Part shown: piece by piece, positions 41,736 through 51,279 of the stretch
How positions within the stretch are numbered: position 1 is the stretch's first letter
How the letters are laid out: each line of letters opens with the position of its first letter
Notes under the pieces: model-generated
Database searches by the model: none
What the model saw: the letters and a program-made list of their open reading frames with translations, nothing else
What the model was told of the DNA's origin: nothing
NCBI GenBank assembly: GCA_964514055.1
Contig: CAZEPB010000005.1
Location: 1 to 64,000, forward strand
Reading direction: 5' to 3'
Length of the DNA stretch: 64,000 nucleotides
Origin: SG8-32-3 sp964514055
GTDB lineage: Archaea; Thermoproteota; Bathyarchaeia; Bathyarchaeales; Bathycorpusculaceae
Program-made: the position numbers and the translations under genes

Positions 41736-44006
41736 TCAAGATTTCTCAAAAACAAAAACAAACAGATCACTCTCTGCGCCAAATTCTCTCCAGTCATTAG
41801 CAATTATTTTTAGACCCTCAATTGCATTTAAATCAATCCAATAAGCATTCTCAGATTGCCAACCTCTCCAATCATCCAGACTAATAACAAAGAAGCCAAT
41901 TTCAGCATTTGTTTTAACCATAAGATCGTTCATTATGTCTCTACTCGGTTCCTGTCGCATTATATTGAAATATGAATACAAAACTCCTCCAGAGTTCAAG
42001 TTGAATATTTCAGCCTTCTCGAAGTTCATGTCTAACGCACCCTGAGCTATGTTTCCCATATGTGCGTCGCTCAGAACGACGTTTTTTCGTGTCCCTGTTA
42101 CATTTTGAATATACTGCATTGCCTGCAGTTTCTCATCGGTTACAACGTATCGCCCTATACCTTGGGCTTCTATTGGGCGTTCCATGATTCGATCAAAATT
42201 GAAACCACAAAATACGGACACGACTATTAATAAAATCATAAATGTCACCGTTGAAACTTGGAAAAGTCTGCGAGATTTTAAATTCAAGGAAATGCGTTGT
42301 AGGCTAAGTCGAACCGTTGTATTTCGTGTTTTTTCCATAAAATACGTTAGAAGCATGCCTGTGCAAGGTATTAATGATAAATCTACGAAGAAGCCGAATC
42401 GATAATCTTTGGCCGATTCGGGAGCATTTTGAACTGAAGTTCTAAGCAAAAAGTAGCCAACCCAAAACGATAGTATTGTTAGCATAAACCATGTTGCAAT
42501 ATCCTTTCTTTTTCTTACCACATTAGTTTTCGCTATTACGATAAAACTGAATATAAACAAGATGTATCTGACCCACATGATATTGTCCGTGTAAGAGTAG
42601 ATTGACTCGCCCCAGTCGAGGCTTATGGGTAATTTCAACGTAGGTGCCAAGAATTTAATTACTTCATTTCCGTCTGGGAAAGAAAATATCGTAGGAGTTG
42701 TGGATTGAGTAACATAGGAGCCCAGTACAAAAGAGGCAGGTATTAGAAGACTGGTTAAGCCAAGTGTGATTAATGATAATAGATAGAATCGCTTTGCTTT
42801 CTTTTTTTGAAAAAGCTTCAGGAAAATTGCTAGTATTAAAGGAATAGCTGCAAAGATCGCGAAATAATCATGCAGAAAAGGTATTGCCAGCAGAACCAAG
42901 CTTAATGCCGCTATCTCAGCTTTTCTTAAAACCGGTTTTTCCAATATGATGAAAGAAAAACAAAGAGATCCAAGAAAGAAAAGGGTGGCTATGCTTTTCT
43001 CAATAGGAATACTAATAAAGAGAACCGTTGGAAAAAGAAAAATGCTAGCCAAAGCTGCGAAAATTGGTTTCTTTCTTGTAGTTCTTTGCAATATCAAATA
43101 AATGAATAACGGTGCGTAAATTGAAACAGCCAGAGGGGTCAGTAATTTGTATATTTCTTGAATATAAATTTGGGTGGAAGAACTAACAGCAATTAGGGAT
43201 GGAATAGCAAAGTATCCCGAACGCGCGAGATGAGGGGTCCAACCATAGATGCCTGAGTGAATTATGCTTTTGACAACTCCTAAAAGACCAAAACTGTCTT
43301 CAGTGATGTAATTACTATATACCATAAGAGGGGCCCCAAAAACTAGAAAAGCCACAGCGCACATAGAGATGATTTTTAATCCCACTGCAAGATTTTCTTC
43401 GCGCCAAACTAGGTACAGCATAAAGAAAGAAAAAGCCAAAATAAACCAATAACTGTAAGATACTGCTTCTCCAATATGTGAGATTGCTGTCCCCGTTCTG
43501 CCTATCCACGCTACCCCAAGACCCAATGAGACAGCAGATAGTAGGAAGACAAGTTTGACAATGGCAACTCTGCTTGAACCTAGGCGGGACCACGAACACA
43601 AGGCACTGAAAGTCTCTTTTTCAACATTATTTTTTGCAGGCTTTCTGTGTTTTTCCATAAGCCAACATGCTATTGGTATAGAAAACAAAAACACCCATAC
43701 AACCAAATTAGAAAAAACCATCAAATAAATAAAAATTCCAACGAAAATCACGTTCAAACATAATAGAACGAAACAGCCCATAAGAAAATTCACGACCGTA
43801 AAATTACCTCCATACATTTTTCCTATCCAGAGTCCTATAGTGAATATGAAAACGGCAAGTCCAACAACGCCAATAAGGCTGGAGTTCAAGTAGATACTAT
43901 TTAGGAACATCATTGAAAAGGAAATGTATGCAACAATCAGTTCTTTCTCGCTCAATATTCTTGAAACGTTGATAATCAAGTGGTGCTTTGACCTCTGGTC
44001 TTTCAA
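41736..44006 (-). CDS. Large multi-pass GT-C type membrane protein
   Basis: The 756-residue protein has more than 12 TM helices. A central HDYFAIFAAIPL segment and outer loops with acidic residues (TEDSFGLLGVV) fit DUF2206-like or GT39-type glycosyltransferases. The last 140 residues are soluble and probably outside (AQGIGRYVVTDEKLQAMQYI, VVLSDAHMGNIAQG). Such a C-terminal domain also occurs in the 56795 protein. Its stop overlaps the next gene by none; its start overlaps the upstream GT2 gene by 4 nt. Substrate unknown. Confidence 0.75.
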   Translation of the reverse strand: MKDQRSKHHLIINVSRILSEKELIVAYISFSMMFLNSIYLNSSLIGVVGLAVFIFTIGLWIGKMYGGNFTVVNFLMGCFVLLCLNVIFVGIFIYLMVFSNLVVWVFLFSIPIACWLMEKHRKPAKNNVEKETFSALCSWSRLGSSRVAIVKLVFLLSAVSLGLGVAWIGRTGTAISHIGEAVSYSYWFILAFSFFMLYLVWREENLAVGLKIISMCAVAFLVFGAPLMVYSNYITEDSFGLLGVVKSIIHSGIYGWTPHLARSGYFAIPSLIAVSSSTQIYIQEIYKLLTPLAVSIYAPLFIYLILQRTTRKKPIFAALASIFLFPTVLFISIPIEKSIATLFFLGSLCFSFIILEKPVLRKAEIAALSLVLLAIPFLHDYFAIFAAIPLILAIFLKLFQKKKAKRFYLLSLITLGLTSLLIPASFVLGSYVTQSTTPTIFSFPDGNEVIKFLAPTLKLPISLDWGESIYSYTDNIMWVRYILFIFSFIVIAKTNVVRKRKDIATWFMLTILSFWVGYFLLRTSVQNAPESAKDYRFGFFVDLSLIPCTGMLLTYFMEKTRNTTVRLSLQRISLNLKSRRLFQVSTVTFMILLIVVSVFCGFNFDRIMERPIEAQGIGRYVVTDEKLQAMQYIQNVTGTRKNVVLSDAHMGNIAQGALDMNFEKAEIFNLNSGGVLYSYFNIMRQEPSRDIMNDLMVKTNAEIGFFVISLDDWRGWQSENAYWIDLNAIEGLKIIANDWREFGAESDLFVFVFEKS

Positions 44007-44983
44007 ATACAGAGATAGTGATTGACCATTTGACAGTCAGTAGGCAAAAGTCTTGGGTTGAAATGCCATATAATGCCTCTTATCATTGCTTTTAGATTAT
44101 CCCATTTACGAGAAAATAAGCGCATAAGAAAAGTTAGGGGGAAGTCAACAAGTCCAAAATATGAGAGAGCGAAGCAATATTCTAGAGTTGTCGCATTCTT
44201 CCGCGCAAATAACAAATAGTTACGGACGTGAAAATAGTCGTTTAAAGGCGTAATTTTCCCGCTTGTTGCACCTCGTCTCTTATGCCATAATTTTGCCCTT
44301 GGGGTAAATGCAAGGTAATAGCCTTGTCTAATAATGCGCAGTGCAATGTCTTGGTCTTCAGGACCGTAGAAATATTTCTTTTCAAAAAGACCGACAGAAT
44401 AAATAGCTTTGAGTTTGAACATCATTGCAGGTCCGCTTAACAACCTCGTCGTGGTAACTTTGTTGAATTGACCTTTGTCTATCTCCCCATGCCCACTAAC
44501 CTTTCCGCGTAAAAACCCAACTGAACCTCCAGCGCATATAATGCGGTCAGGTTGATCGTAACTATATTCCAATGGACACATACCAGCGATCTTAGCACTC
44601 AACTCGCCTACAGCCACCAGTTCATTCAACAAGTATCTATCAACAACTACATCGTTATTCAAGCATAGGACATAATCAGCGTTTCGTTTTGCTGCCTCGC
44701 GTATTCCTACATTTAAGCCTTCACCAAATCCCAAATTTTTCAAGTTTTTAATTAAGGTGAATTGGGGAAAGTTAATCCTAAAGAATTCTGGTGATCCATC
44801 TGTTGAAGCATTATCAACTACCACAACTTCGTAATTACTATATTGTAGATTAGCTATTGAATTTAGGCATTCACAAGTGTTTTCCTTGCCATTCCAGTTA
44901 AGCACAACAATAACGACGAGAGGAAAAGAATCTACCGATTTGCTAGCTTGGTTTGAGTTTGATCGCATATCGACCTGCGTCAT
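44003..44983 (-). CDS. Family 2 glycosyltransferase
   Basis: The 326-residue protein has FPLVVIVVLNWNGKENTCEC, VVVDNASTDGS, NLGFGEGLNVGI and CLNNDVVVDRY (metal site). GPEDQDIALRIIRQG is the acceptor ED motif and KLWHKRRGATSG the C-terminal loop. No TM helix is clear, though the last 80 residues are amphipathic. It resembles rhamnosyl- and other GT2 enzymes of O-antigen and glycan loci. It overlaps the GT-C gene by 4 nt and is 1 nt from the preceding GT4. Confidence 0.85.
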   Translation of the reverse strand: MTQVDMRSNSNQASKSVDSFPLVVIVVLNWNGKENTCECLNSIANLQYSNYEVVVVDNASTDGSPEFFRINFPQFTLIKNLKNLGFGEGLNVGIREAAKRNADYVLCLNNDVVVDRYLLNELVAVGELSAKIAGMCPLEYSYDQPDRIICAGGSVGFLRGKVSGHGEIDKGQFNKVTTTRLLSGPAMMFKLKAIYSVGLFEKKYFYGPEDQDIALRIIRQGYYLAFTPRAKLWHKRRGATSGKITPLNDYFHVRNYLLFARKNATTLEYCFALSYFGLVDFPLTFLMRLFSRKWDNLKAMIRGIIWHFNPRLLPTDCQMVNHYLCI

Positions 44984-44984
44984 G

Positions 44985-46127
44985 TTAGCCCCTTCCTAAC
45001 AAATGCTCATATAATCGCAAATATTTTTTTGCTACCTTGCGAAAAGTATATTTATCTTTCACAGTCTTTCGCGCGTTTTTGCCCATTTTCTTTCGCAATT
45101 CCTTATCCGAAAGTAAGGTTTTCAGATAACCGATTAATTCTGTAATATCATTAAATAGAAAACCATTATAGCCGTGTGTTACTATCCCTTTTGGTCCGAT
45201 TATATTTCGGGCAACTACAGGCTTGCCAGACGCCATGGCTTCAATTAAGACGACTCCAAATGCTTCTTCCATGGAAGGAAAAGCAAAAACGGAGCACTTC
45301 GAGAGAAAACGCCGGTATTGCGACCGATGCAAGAAAGAGAAGAAACGAACCTTTTCATGAAGACTTAGCGATTCTGCATATTGTTCCAATTCTTTGCGAC
45401 AAGGGCCATCGCCAATAATTACCAAGGCTTCTTTGAAAGAGCAACCGAGTTCAGCATATGCTTGTAACAAATCTTCAACTTTTTTATGTGACACCAATCT
45501 ACCCGCAAACATAATGAAGCCAGAATCATTGTTTTCCTCGTAGTTCATCAAGTGTATTGCGTTAGGGATAACGATATCAACATTAAAACCTAGATACCGC
45601 ATGTATTTTTTTATGTCATCATTTAGAGCAATTACACTGTTCGAATTTCTTACAATGCTTTGTAGCATTTTCCTTTTTACTAAAGAAAGAATACCTTTGC
45701 CAGGATAGATGTCATGGTCGTGTGTTATAAAGACTCTTTTAGAGGTCCCACCCAACAAATATACGAAATATCCAGTGAGAATATTGGATATGCTTATGAT
45801 ATCTGGATTAAGCACCTTTATCCTTCTGTAGGCTTTTAACGTAAACAAAAGATGTTCAATTAAAACAAGGGGTATGCGCATGAATGCTAGGTCTTCATGA
45901 AACCCTCGTTGGGTAGTGGAAAGATTAATGTTGACAAGGTGTACTCCAGATATAGTTTCCATTTTAAGTGACCCTGGCCAAGCGCGCATTATAAAAACTT
46001 CATTACCTTTATCTGATAGCTCCTTTGCTATGCCAAATACTTGCTGCTCTATTGCAGCCATTTGAAATTCCGATTTGTAATCAGCCGCGATTTTTAATCC
46101 GATTGGAGGAACAAAAAGTATCTTCAT
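44985..46127 (-). CDS. Family 4 glycosyltransferase
   Basis: The 380-residue protein starts MKILFVPPIGLKIAADYKSE; this start is used because it falls after the upstream stop (46151). GT-B fold motifs are FMIFAGRLVSHKKVEDLLQA-like FAGRLVSHKKVEDLL, IIGDGPCRKELEQYA, and the E-x7-E pair in PSMEEAFGVVLIEAMASGKP. It transfers a sugar from a nucleotide donor, retaining configuration, on the cytoplasmic side. Donor unknown. Confidence 0.88.
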   Translation of the reverse strand: MKILFVPPIGLKIAADYKSEFQMAAIEQQVFGIAKELSDKGNEVFIMRAWPGSLKMETISGVHLVNINLSTTQRGFHEDLAFMRIPLVLIEHLLFTLKAYRRIKVLNPDIISISNILTGYFVYLLGGTSKRVFITHDHDIYPGKGILSLVKRKMLQSIVRNSNSVIALNDDIKKYMRYLGFNVDIVIPNAIHLMNYEENNDSGFIMFAGRLVSHKKVEDLLQAYAELGCSFKEALVIIGDGPCRKELEQYAESLSLHEKVRFFSFLHRSQYRRFLSKCSVFAFPSMEEAFGVVLIEAMASGKPVVARNIIGPKGIVTHGYNGFLFNDITELIGYLKTLLSDKELRKKMGKNARKTVKDKYTFRKVAKKYLRLYEHLLGRG

Positions 46128-46150
46128 CTTTATTACTTCAAAAATAGAGG

Positions 46151-47320
46151 TCAGTTTAGAGAAAGTAGACTGGCATATATTTTCTGAGTTGAGCGACAAA
46201 TCTTAGACCAATCATTGTTGCGCAATATATACTCTCTAGCGTTTTCAGATAGCAAATCGAGATTTGCTTGCCGCATACTTAACATATGTTTTGCGAGCAG
46301 CTTGTGATTGGACGGTTGAATACAGAAACCGTTATAATCATTCTGGATTATTTCGGGTAAACAACCTACATTTGTTGTAATTACCGGTCTACCATGAGCC
46401 AAAGCTTCCAATACTGTAAGAGGAGGTTGCGAATATCCTACATATGTCCTAAAAGGTAGCACGACAGTATTAGCCCTGTTAATTGCTTCTGAAAGGTTGG
46501 TAGCAAAACCAGTCACCTCGATCGAATCCTTAGATTTTGATTTACGTATCCTGTCTAAGAAATGGTCTTGTTCCGTGGGATGCAAGCCTGTATGCATAAT
46601 GATCAATCGGGTTGAGGCCCACTCTTGCTGTACTAGCTCAAACGCGTTTAGCAAATCTGATATCCCGCGGGCAGAAGCTAAATACCCCATATACAAGAAA
46701 GTGAAATGCTGGTCTACTACTATATTTCTCTTAAAATTGAAATTTCCATGGTTCACACCTACAGGCAAGAGAAAAGAGTTATTTATCCCCAGAGATTCAA
46801 CCTGTTTTTGCATGAATCGCGTCCAACAAATTATTGCATCCGCTTTTGACAAAGTCAATGAAAAATATTTGTGTGGAAATAAGCAAGTTAAGTATGACGG
46901 CGTTATGAGATTCTTGAAACTAGAAAGGCCAGAGTCTATCATGTCGCTTAAGCTCATTTTGAACACTGAGTTTATCGCCAAAACTACCTTTGCGTCGAAG
47001 TTGGCACACTTTTGCAACAAGAACAATGAGTTTGGTCCGTATACATGAATTATATCCGCCCAAGAAAGGATTCTATTAATAACTTCCTTTTTGCCGGAAG
47101 AAACAAAGTCATACTCTGACCGAAACGGCCTGTATTCCTCAATCGAAATTTGGGCACTTTCCAAGAGATGTTTATGTAGCGTAAGATATTTTTCGGGCAA
47201 TTCAGAAGACAGAATCTTCACATTCACTCCGTTTTTTTCTAAGTTATGTGCTAGCTCAAAAGCTGGTTTTGAATGCCCTGAAATTAGACTGAGTGAGAAC
47301 CCAAAATGGCATACGTTCAT
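46151..47320 (-). CDS. Family 4 glycosyltransferase
   Basis: The 389-residue GT-B enzyme has MNVCHFGFSLSLISGHSKPA, the donor domain LYMGYLASARGISDLLNAFE, and a modified E-x7-E loop in LPFRTYVGYSQPPLTVLEAL. IIMHTGLHP and VTGFATNLSEAIN fit GT4. It overlaps the methyltransferase stop by 4 nt (ATGA at 47317-47320), so its translation is coupled to that gene. Confidence 0.85.
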   Translation of the reverse strand: MNVCHFGFSLSLISGHSKPAFELAHNLEKNGVNVKILSSELPEKYLTLHKHLLESAQISIEEYRPFRSEYDFVSSGKKEVINRILSWADIIHVYGPNSLFLLQKCANFDAKVVLAINSVFKMSLSDMIDSGLSSFKNLITPSYLTCLFPHKYFSLTLSKADAIICWTRFMQKQVESLGINNSFLLPVGVNHGNFNFKRNIVVDQHFTFLYMGYLASARGISDLLNAFELVQQEWASTRLIIMHTGLHPTEQDHFLDRIRKSKSKDSIEVTGFATNLSEAINRANTVVLPFRTYVGYSQPPLTVLEALAHGRPVITTNVGCLPEIIQNDYNGFCIQPSNHKLLAKHMLSMRQANLDLLSENAREYILRNNDWSKICRSTQKIYASLLSLN

Positions 47321-48054
47321 GCAATTTCACTGAAACAAGGCTTCTTTATTAGTACATAACACCTTGTGCAGAACATTGGAAAGTGTTTAGAGAAAAATGT
47401 ATCAAGTTGAATTATAGGTCGCAATATGAAGCGTGGTAATTTGGACCATAAAGTCTGAGAAAAGAAAAGAATCCCGCGAACGTAAACCACCTTGCAGTTT
47501 CCATTGTCCTTGAGAACGGCCTCTAAATCCCGTATTGAAAAATGCGTAGCTCCATTTAGGGATAAGCGGGATAAACTCCAACTGTTAACAAATTCTATGA
47601 GAACGGCGCCAGGAGCATTGCATATCTGACACAATTCTCTAATAGCGCTGAAAGCATATTCTCTAGAAGGAAGTTGATTCATAACACGAATCGAATACAA
47701 AAAGTCTGGTCGCAGGCGTCTGATTGGTAAATGCGAAATATCAGCTCTCACAAGGCCACAATTGGATTTCTTGGCTTCGGTCTTTGCACTAGCCATTCTT
47801 AGCATGAAAGGGGAAAAATCAATACCCAAAAACATGTAGCCTTCGTTCACTAAATCGGATAGAAAACGTCCTGTTCCACAACCAGCTTCCAAAACGGTAC
47901 TTATATTGAGATTTGAAGTCTTAATAGCGAATAGCAATTCTTGTTTTTCTTTTTCCCAGAAGGCTATATCGCCGGCATTGTTTCTTCTATCTTTTTCGTA
48001 GTTCTCTGCGATTACTTCAGTGTAAACTACTCGGGGTTTGCTATTTTCACACAT
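47317..48054 (-). CDS. SAM-dependent methyltransferase
   Basis: The 245-residue class I enzyme has motif I VLEAGCGTGRFLSDLV, then FLGIDFSPFMLRMASAK and LVRADISHLPIRRLRPDFL. A C-terminal part ends with Cys residues (FCTRCYVLIKKPCF). It is probably a sugar or lipid O-methyltransferase of the glycan pathway. It lies between two GT4 genes in the same operon, 39 nt after the upstream one. Confidence 0.85.
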   Translation of the reverse strand: MCENSKPRVVYTEVIAENYEKDRRNNAGDIAFWEKEKQELLFAIKTSNLNISTVLEAGCGTGRFLSDLVNEGYMFLGIDFSPFMLRMASAKTEAKKSNCGLVRADISHLPIRRLRPDFLYSIRVMNQLPSREYAFSAIRELCQICNAPGAVLIEFVNSWSLSRLSLNGATHFSIRDLEAVLKDNGNCKVVYVRGILFFSQTLWSKLPRFILRPIIQLDTFFSKHFPMFCTRCYVLIKKPCFSEIA

Positions 48055-48093
48055 AATATATCCATGTCCACTTTCAATAACAGAATCTTGTTA

Positions 48094-49293
48094 TTAGATG
48101 AACTGGGTTTTTTCTCCGATTACTTCTTGATAAATAAGCTCTAACTTATCCACCACCGCATTTAGCGAAAAGCGGGATTTTATAAGATTCAAACAATTTT
48201 TCGAAAATTCACTGCACAATGAGTCATCGGAAAACAGATTACGCATAGCTGAGGCAAGGTCTCGTTCTTCTGGAGAAGTGATATAACCTACCTTACCATC
48301 GATCCAGTCTAACTGGTCGCCCATGGTTGTCGTAAGAATCGGAGTACCTACAATGCAAGCTTCGAGAAAAGTCATCGGAAAACCTTGAAAAGCCGGCGTC
48401 ACAAACAAGTCGGCATCAAGCAATGCGCCCAGCTTATCCTTTCGATCTATAAAACCAGTGAAAAGAACCGAATTAGAAACCCCAAGCGAGCAAACCAGAG
48501 ACTTAGCGCTGTTCAAATAGCCATCATCTGGTCCAGCCAAAACTAATATTGTATTATGAAACTTCAATATGTCAACTAAGTGAGCGTAAGCTTTAATCAG
48601 GACTTCAATGCCTTTGGTTTCATGAATTCTACCAAGATAAAGCGCAACTTTAGCTTTTTCCTTAATCCCAAACTTCTTTCTGAAAGAGCCTCTTGAAGGT
48701 AAACATGAATATTCAGATAGGTCTATTCCATTAGGAACCGTAATAATTTTGTCGCAGGGCAGGCCGAATCGCTGAAGCTCTTCCGATTCCACTTGATTTA
48801 GTGCAATGACTCTAGATGCATGCCTGACTATTCTGTCACTTATAAGCAAATCTAAAGATCGTTTCACCAACGTTTTATATATGGAGCCTTGTGAAGAGGA
48901 CAGATATGAACCATGAGGCTGAAATACATACGGAACTTTCTTCATTCTCGAAAACAAAAAAGTATTGATACCTTGAAAAGATCTGCAATCATGAATATGT
49001 ATAACATCATAACTTCTGAGTTTCTTCGAAAGTGTAGAAATGAGATCAGGAGTAATTATAAAGGCCTTTGACCGCCCCACGGAACGTGAATAATGCACGT
49101 CAACTCCGTATAATGTTGAATTTCCAGAGCGCAAAGACCCATTACTATGTAAATCCAACATATTTGAGGTGAATACTGCAACTTCATGCCCTCTCTTGGC
49201 AAGTTCCTTAGTAACGTTGTGGACAACTGTAGTAATGCCATCAGCTATGTCAAGTCCTGGGGGATAAATATACGCAACGTGAAGGATTTTCAA
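48094..49293 (-). CDS. Family 4 glycosyltransferase
   Basis: The 399-residue GT-B enzyme has ILHVAYIYPPGLDIADGITT, VFTSNMLD in the N-terminal half, ALYLGRIHETKGIEVLIKAY and LVLAGPDDGYLN in the donor domain, and the E-containing loop VTPAFQGFPMTFLEACIVGT, where the usual E-x7-E is partly kept (E at the second place). It fits an archaeal or O-antigen GT4. It begins 6 nt after the upstream methyltransferase gene. Confidence 0.87.
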   Translation of the reverse strand: MKILHVAYIYPPGLDIADGITTVVHNVTKELAKRGHEVAVFTSNMLDLHSNGSLRSGNSTLYGVDVHYSRSVGRSKAFIITPDLISTLSKKLRSYDVIHIHDCRSFQGINTFLFSRMKKVPYVFQPHGSYLSSSQGSIYKTLVKRSLDLLISDRIVRHASRVIALNQVESEELQRFGLPCDKIITVPNGIDLSEYSCLPSRGSFRKKFGIKEKAKVALYLGRIHETKGIEVLIKAYAHLVDILKFHNTILVLAGPDDGYLNSAKSLVCSLGVSNSVLFTGFIDRKDKLGALLDADLFVTPAFQGFPMTFLEACIVGTPILTTTMGDQLDWIDGKVGYITSPEERDLASAMRNLFSDDSLCSEFSKNCLNLIKSRFSLNAVVDKLELIYQEVIGEKTQFI

Positions 49294-49299
49294 TTGATC

Positions 49300-50055
49300 C
49301 TACAAACCTGTTTCAGCTAAAGCAACAATGTTCGAGTTCAAATACCTGATTCCAGGCATTTTCTCCAGAACATTTTCCAAAAAATAGGTAAACTTGACAA
49401 GCGAAGACGGCGGATTAAGATATGTTATTTTCGAAAAGCGTGCAATAGGAAAAGCGAGAAAGAACATTGCAAAACACCTTTCGACTGTAAAACCAGCCGT
49501 CTCTAAAGCTATCTTCAAATACTCTGGCGTGTACGGTTTTTCTCCTTCAGTATGCGCTTCCATAGGAAACAATTTCCGTCCAAACGCTGAAAGAGGATTA
49601 AGCAAACTTGGCTCCATAAATAAAAACGCTGATTGAGCAATTGAAACCCGTTTCAACTCACCAGTTGAACGTTTCAAATCTAAGTGATGCAGAATAGATA
49701 TGCCGATGACAAAATCAAAAACGCCATCTTTAAACGGAAGCTTCATCGCATCACAAACAATGAAGTCAGTCTCAGGACAAACGATTTTGGCGTTCCTAAC
49801 CATCTTCCTGCTAATGTCCACGCCGACAGAACGAAAACCCCATTTCTGCAGTAATAATGAAAGCCAGCCGCCACCACAACCATAGTCCAGAATAAGCTTC
49901 GGATGCTTATCCTTAAGCACTTGCTCTATCAACTCGAGTTCTCTCTTTCTTATAACATTTGGAAAGAACGCATTATCGTAGCTTTCAGTCTCACCAGTCA
50001 AGCTAGAAACTTCTGCGGCATCATAAACCTGCATTTCATCTAAGCTCATATGCAA
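49300..50055 (-). CDS. SAM-dependent methyltransferase
   Basis: The 251-residue protein has motif I LILDYGCGGGWLSLLL, SVGVDISRKMVRNAK, and FIVCDAMKLPFKDGVFDFVI, with the post-motif ISILHHLDLK. This is the class I (Methyltransf_11) type that acts on small molecules. Several Met codons lie near the start (residues 1, 3 and 8). It is 18 nt from the GT4 gene upstream. Confidence 0.87.
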   Translation of the reverse strand: MHMSLDEMQVYDAAEVSSLTGETESYDNAFFPNVIRKRELELIEQVLKDKHPKLILDYGCGGGWLSLLLQKWGFRSVGVDISRKMVRNAKIVCPETDFIVCDAMKLPFKDGVFDFVIGISILHHLDLKRSTGELKRVSIAQSAFLFMEPSLLNPLSAFGRKLFPMEAHTEGEKPYTPEYLKIALETAGFTVERCFAMFFLAFPIARFSKITYLNPPSSLVKFTYFLENVLEKMPGIRYLNSNIVALAETGL

Positions 50056-50073
50056 CCCTCACCCGTCCAGCGC

Positions 50074-51279
50074 TCATAATATTGCTTTGAAGATTTCCTT
50101 CATTTTTGAGCCTACCGCCTGAATGGATGCCTCATGCTCAACATATTTTCTTCCGTTTTCACCCATCATACGTGAAAGGCATGGGTCTTCTTTCAACTCT
50201 ATTACTGCCTTAGCTAACGCTTCATAATCACCAGGATGAACAACCAACCCTGAATTAGTTTCAACCACATAGTCTCTAGGCAACCCGTTACTACAACATA
50301 TTATCGGTTTTGCCACAGCCTGATACTCATAAAGCTTAGAGGACATGCCGCGATAAGGCGTCTTAAAATCAACAAGAGGCAAAACTAACAGGTCAGCCTG
50401 ACCCAAAAGTTCAGCAACAGCAGCTCTGCTCAAGAGTTTATCAACAATTTTCACATTCTTTAGGTCTAACTCTTTAACCTTAAAAAGCATGAAATCCAAA
50501 AGCTCGCCCTTCCCTTGAATTACAAACTCCACATCTTCGTCTAAGTTCTCAATTATCTTAGCTGCTTTCAACATCAGTGTAAAATCATATGCTATTGAAA
50601 AACCGCCAGAGTACAAAGCAACAAATTTTTTATCATCTCGCTTGACCTCGCTTGGCTTGAACACATCAAGATCCACGCCACCTCTGACCACTTGAATTCT
50701 GTTCGGTTCCACTCCATACTTGACAATAGTTTCAATGTATCCTGGGCTTACTGGTGTTACCGCCTTAATCTTCGCAAACAAAACTCGCGCAAAAAACTCG
50801 GCCAATTTTGAAGCAATAGAACCTCGTTGTACCAAATCCAAATCATACAGGTCTTCAATTATCAAATCATCCACGTTAGACGTAACAGATCTTCTTTTCA
50901 CTGCCCCATATCCCAGAGAAGGTGCAAGTACAAATATATCTGGATTAGCCGCCCAAATCACGTCAATTTTCCCAACTATTGGCAAGACAAACAAAGATGA
51001 AAGCATAAACGACCCGAAAAGGAGTATCCTCTTAAACAACCCTTTTGACGCTAAAGGAAGAACAAAGGTCCGTATAACCCTAACCTTTCCAACCCATTCT
51101 ACCGTAAATGGCTTAAACTTGTACGCAGTCGATATCTTTCCATCTGGATAATGCGGAAAAGCCGTAACAACAGTGACATTACACCCATTCAAAGAAAGCC
51201 CATTAGCAACATTATATGCTCTGGTTGCGGCTCCACCTAAGTCTGGAGGAAAATACTGACCTATAATCAGCACGTTCAA
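50074..51279 (-). CDS. Family 4 glycosyltransferase (WbuB-like)
   Basis: The 401-residue enzyme starts MNVLIIGQYFPPDLGGAATR, a typical WbuB/WcaI-like N-terminus. The donor domain has FVALYSGGFSIAYDFTLMLK, EDVEFVIQGKGELLDFML and DLLVLPLVDFKTPYRGMSSK, with LYEYQAVAKPIICC at the E-x7-E position. Related bacterial enzymes add amino sugars such as L-FucNAc, so it fits with the amidotransferase gene it overlaps (ATGA, 51276-51279). Confidence 0.87.
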   Translation of the reverse strand: MNVLIIGQYFPPDLGGAATRAYNVANGLSLNGCNVTVVTAFPHYPDGKISTAYKFKPFTVEWVGKVRVIRTFVLPLASKGLFKRILLFGSFMLSSLFVLPIVGKIDVIWAANPDIFVLAPSLGYGAVKRRSVTSNVDDLIIEDLYDLDLVQRGSIASKLAEFFARVLFAKIKAVTPVSPGYIETIVKYGVEPNRIQVVRGGVDLDVFKPSEVKRDDKKFVALYSGGFSIAYDFTLMLKAAKIIENLDEDVEFVIQGKGELLDFMLFKVKELDLKNVKIVDKLLSRAAVAELLGQADLLVLPLVDFKTPYRGMSSKLYEYQAVAKPIICCSNGLPRDYVVETNSGLVVHPGDYEALAKAVIELKEDPCLSRMMGENGRKYVEHEASIQAVGSKMKEIFKAIL

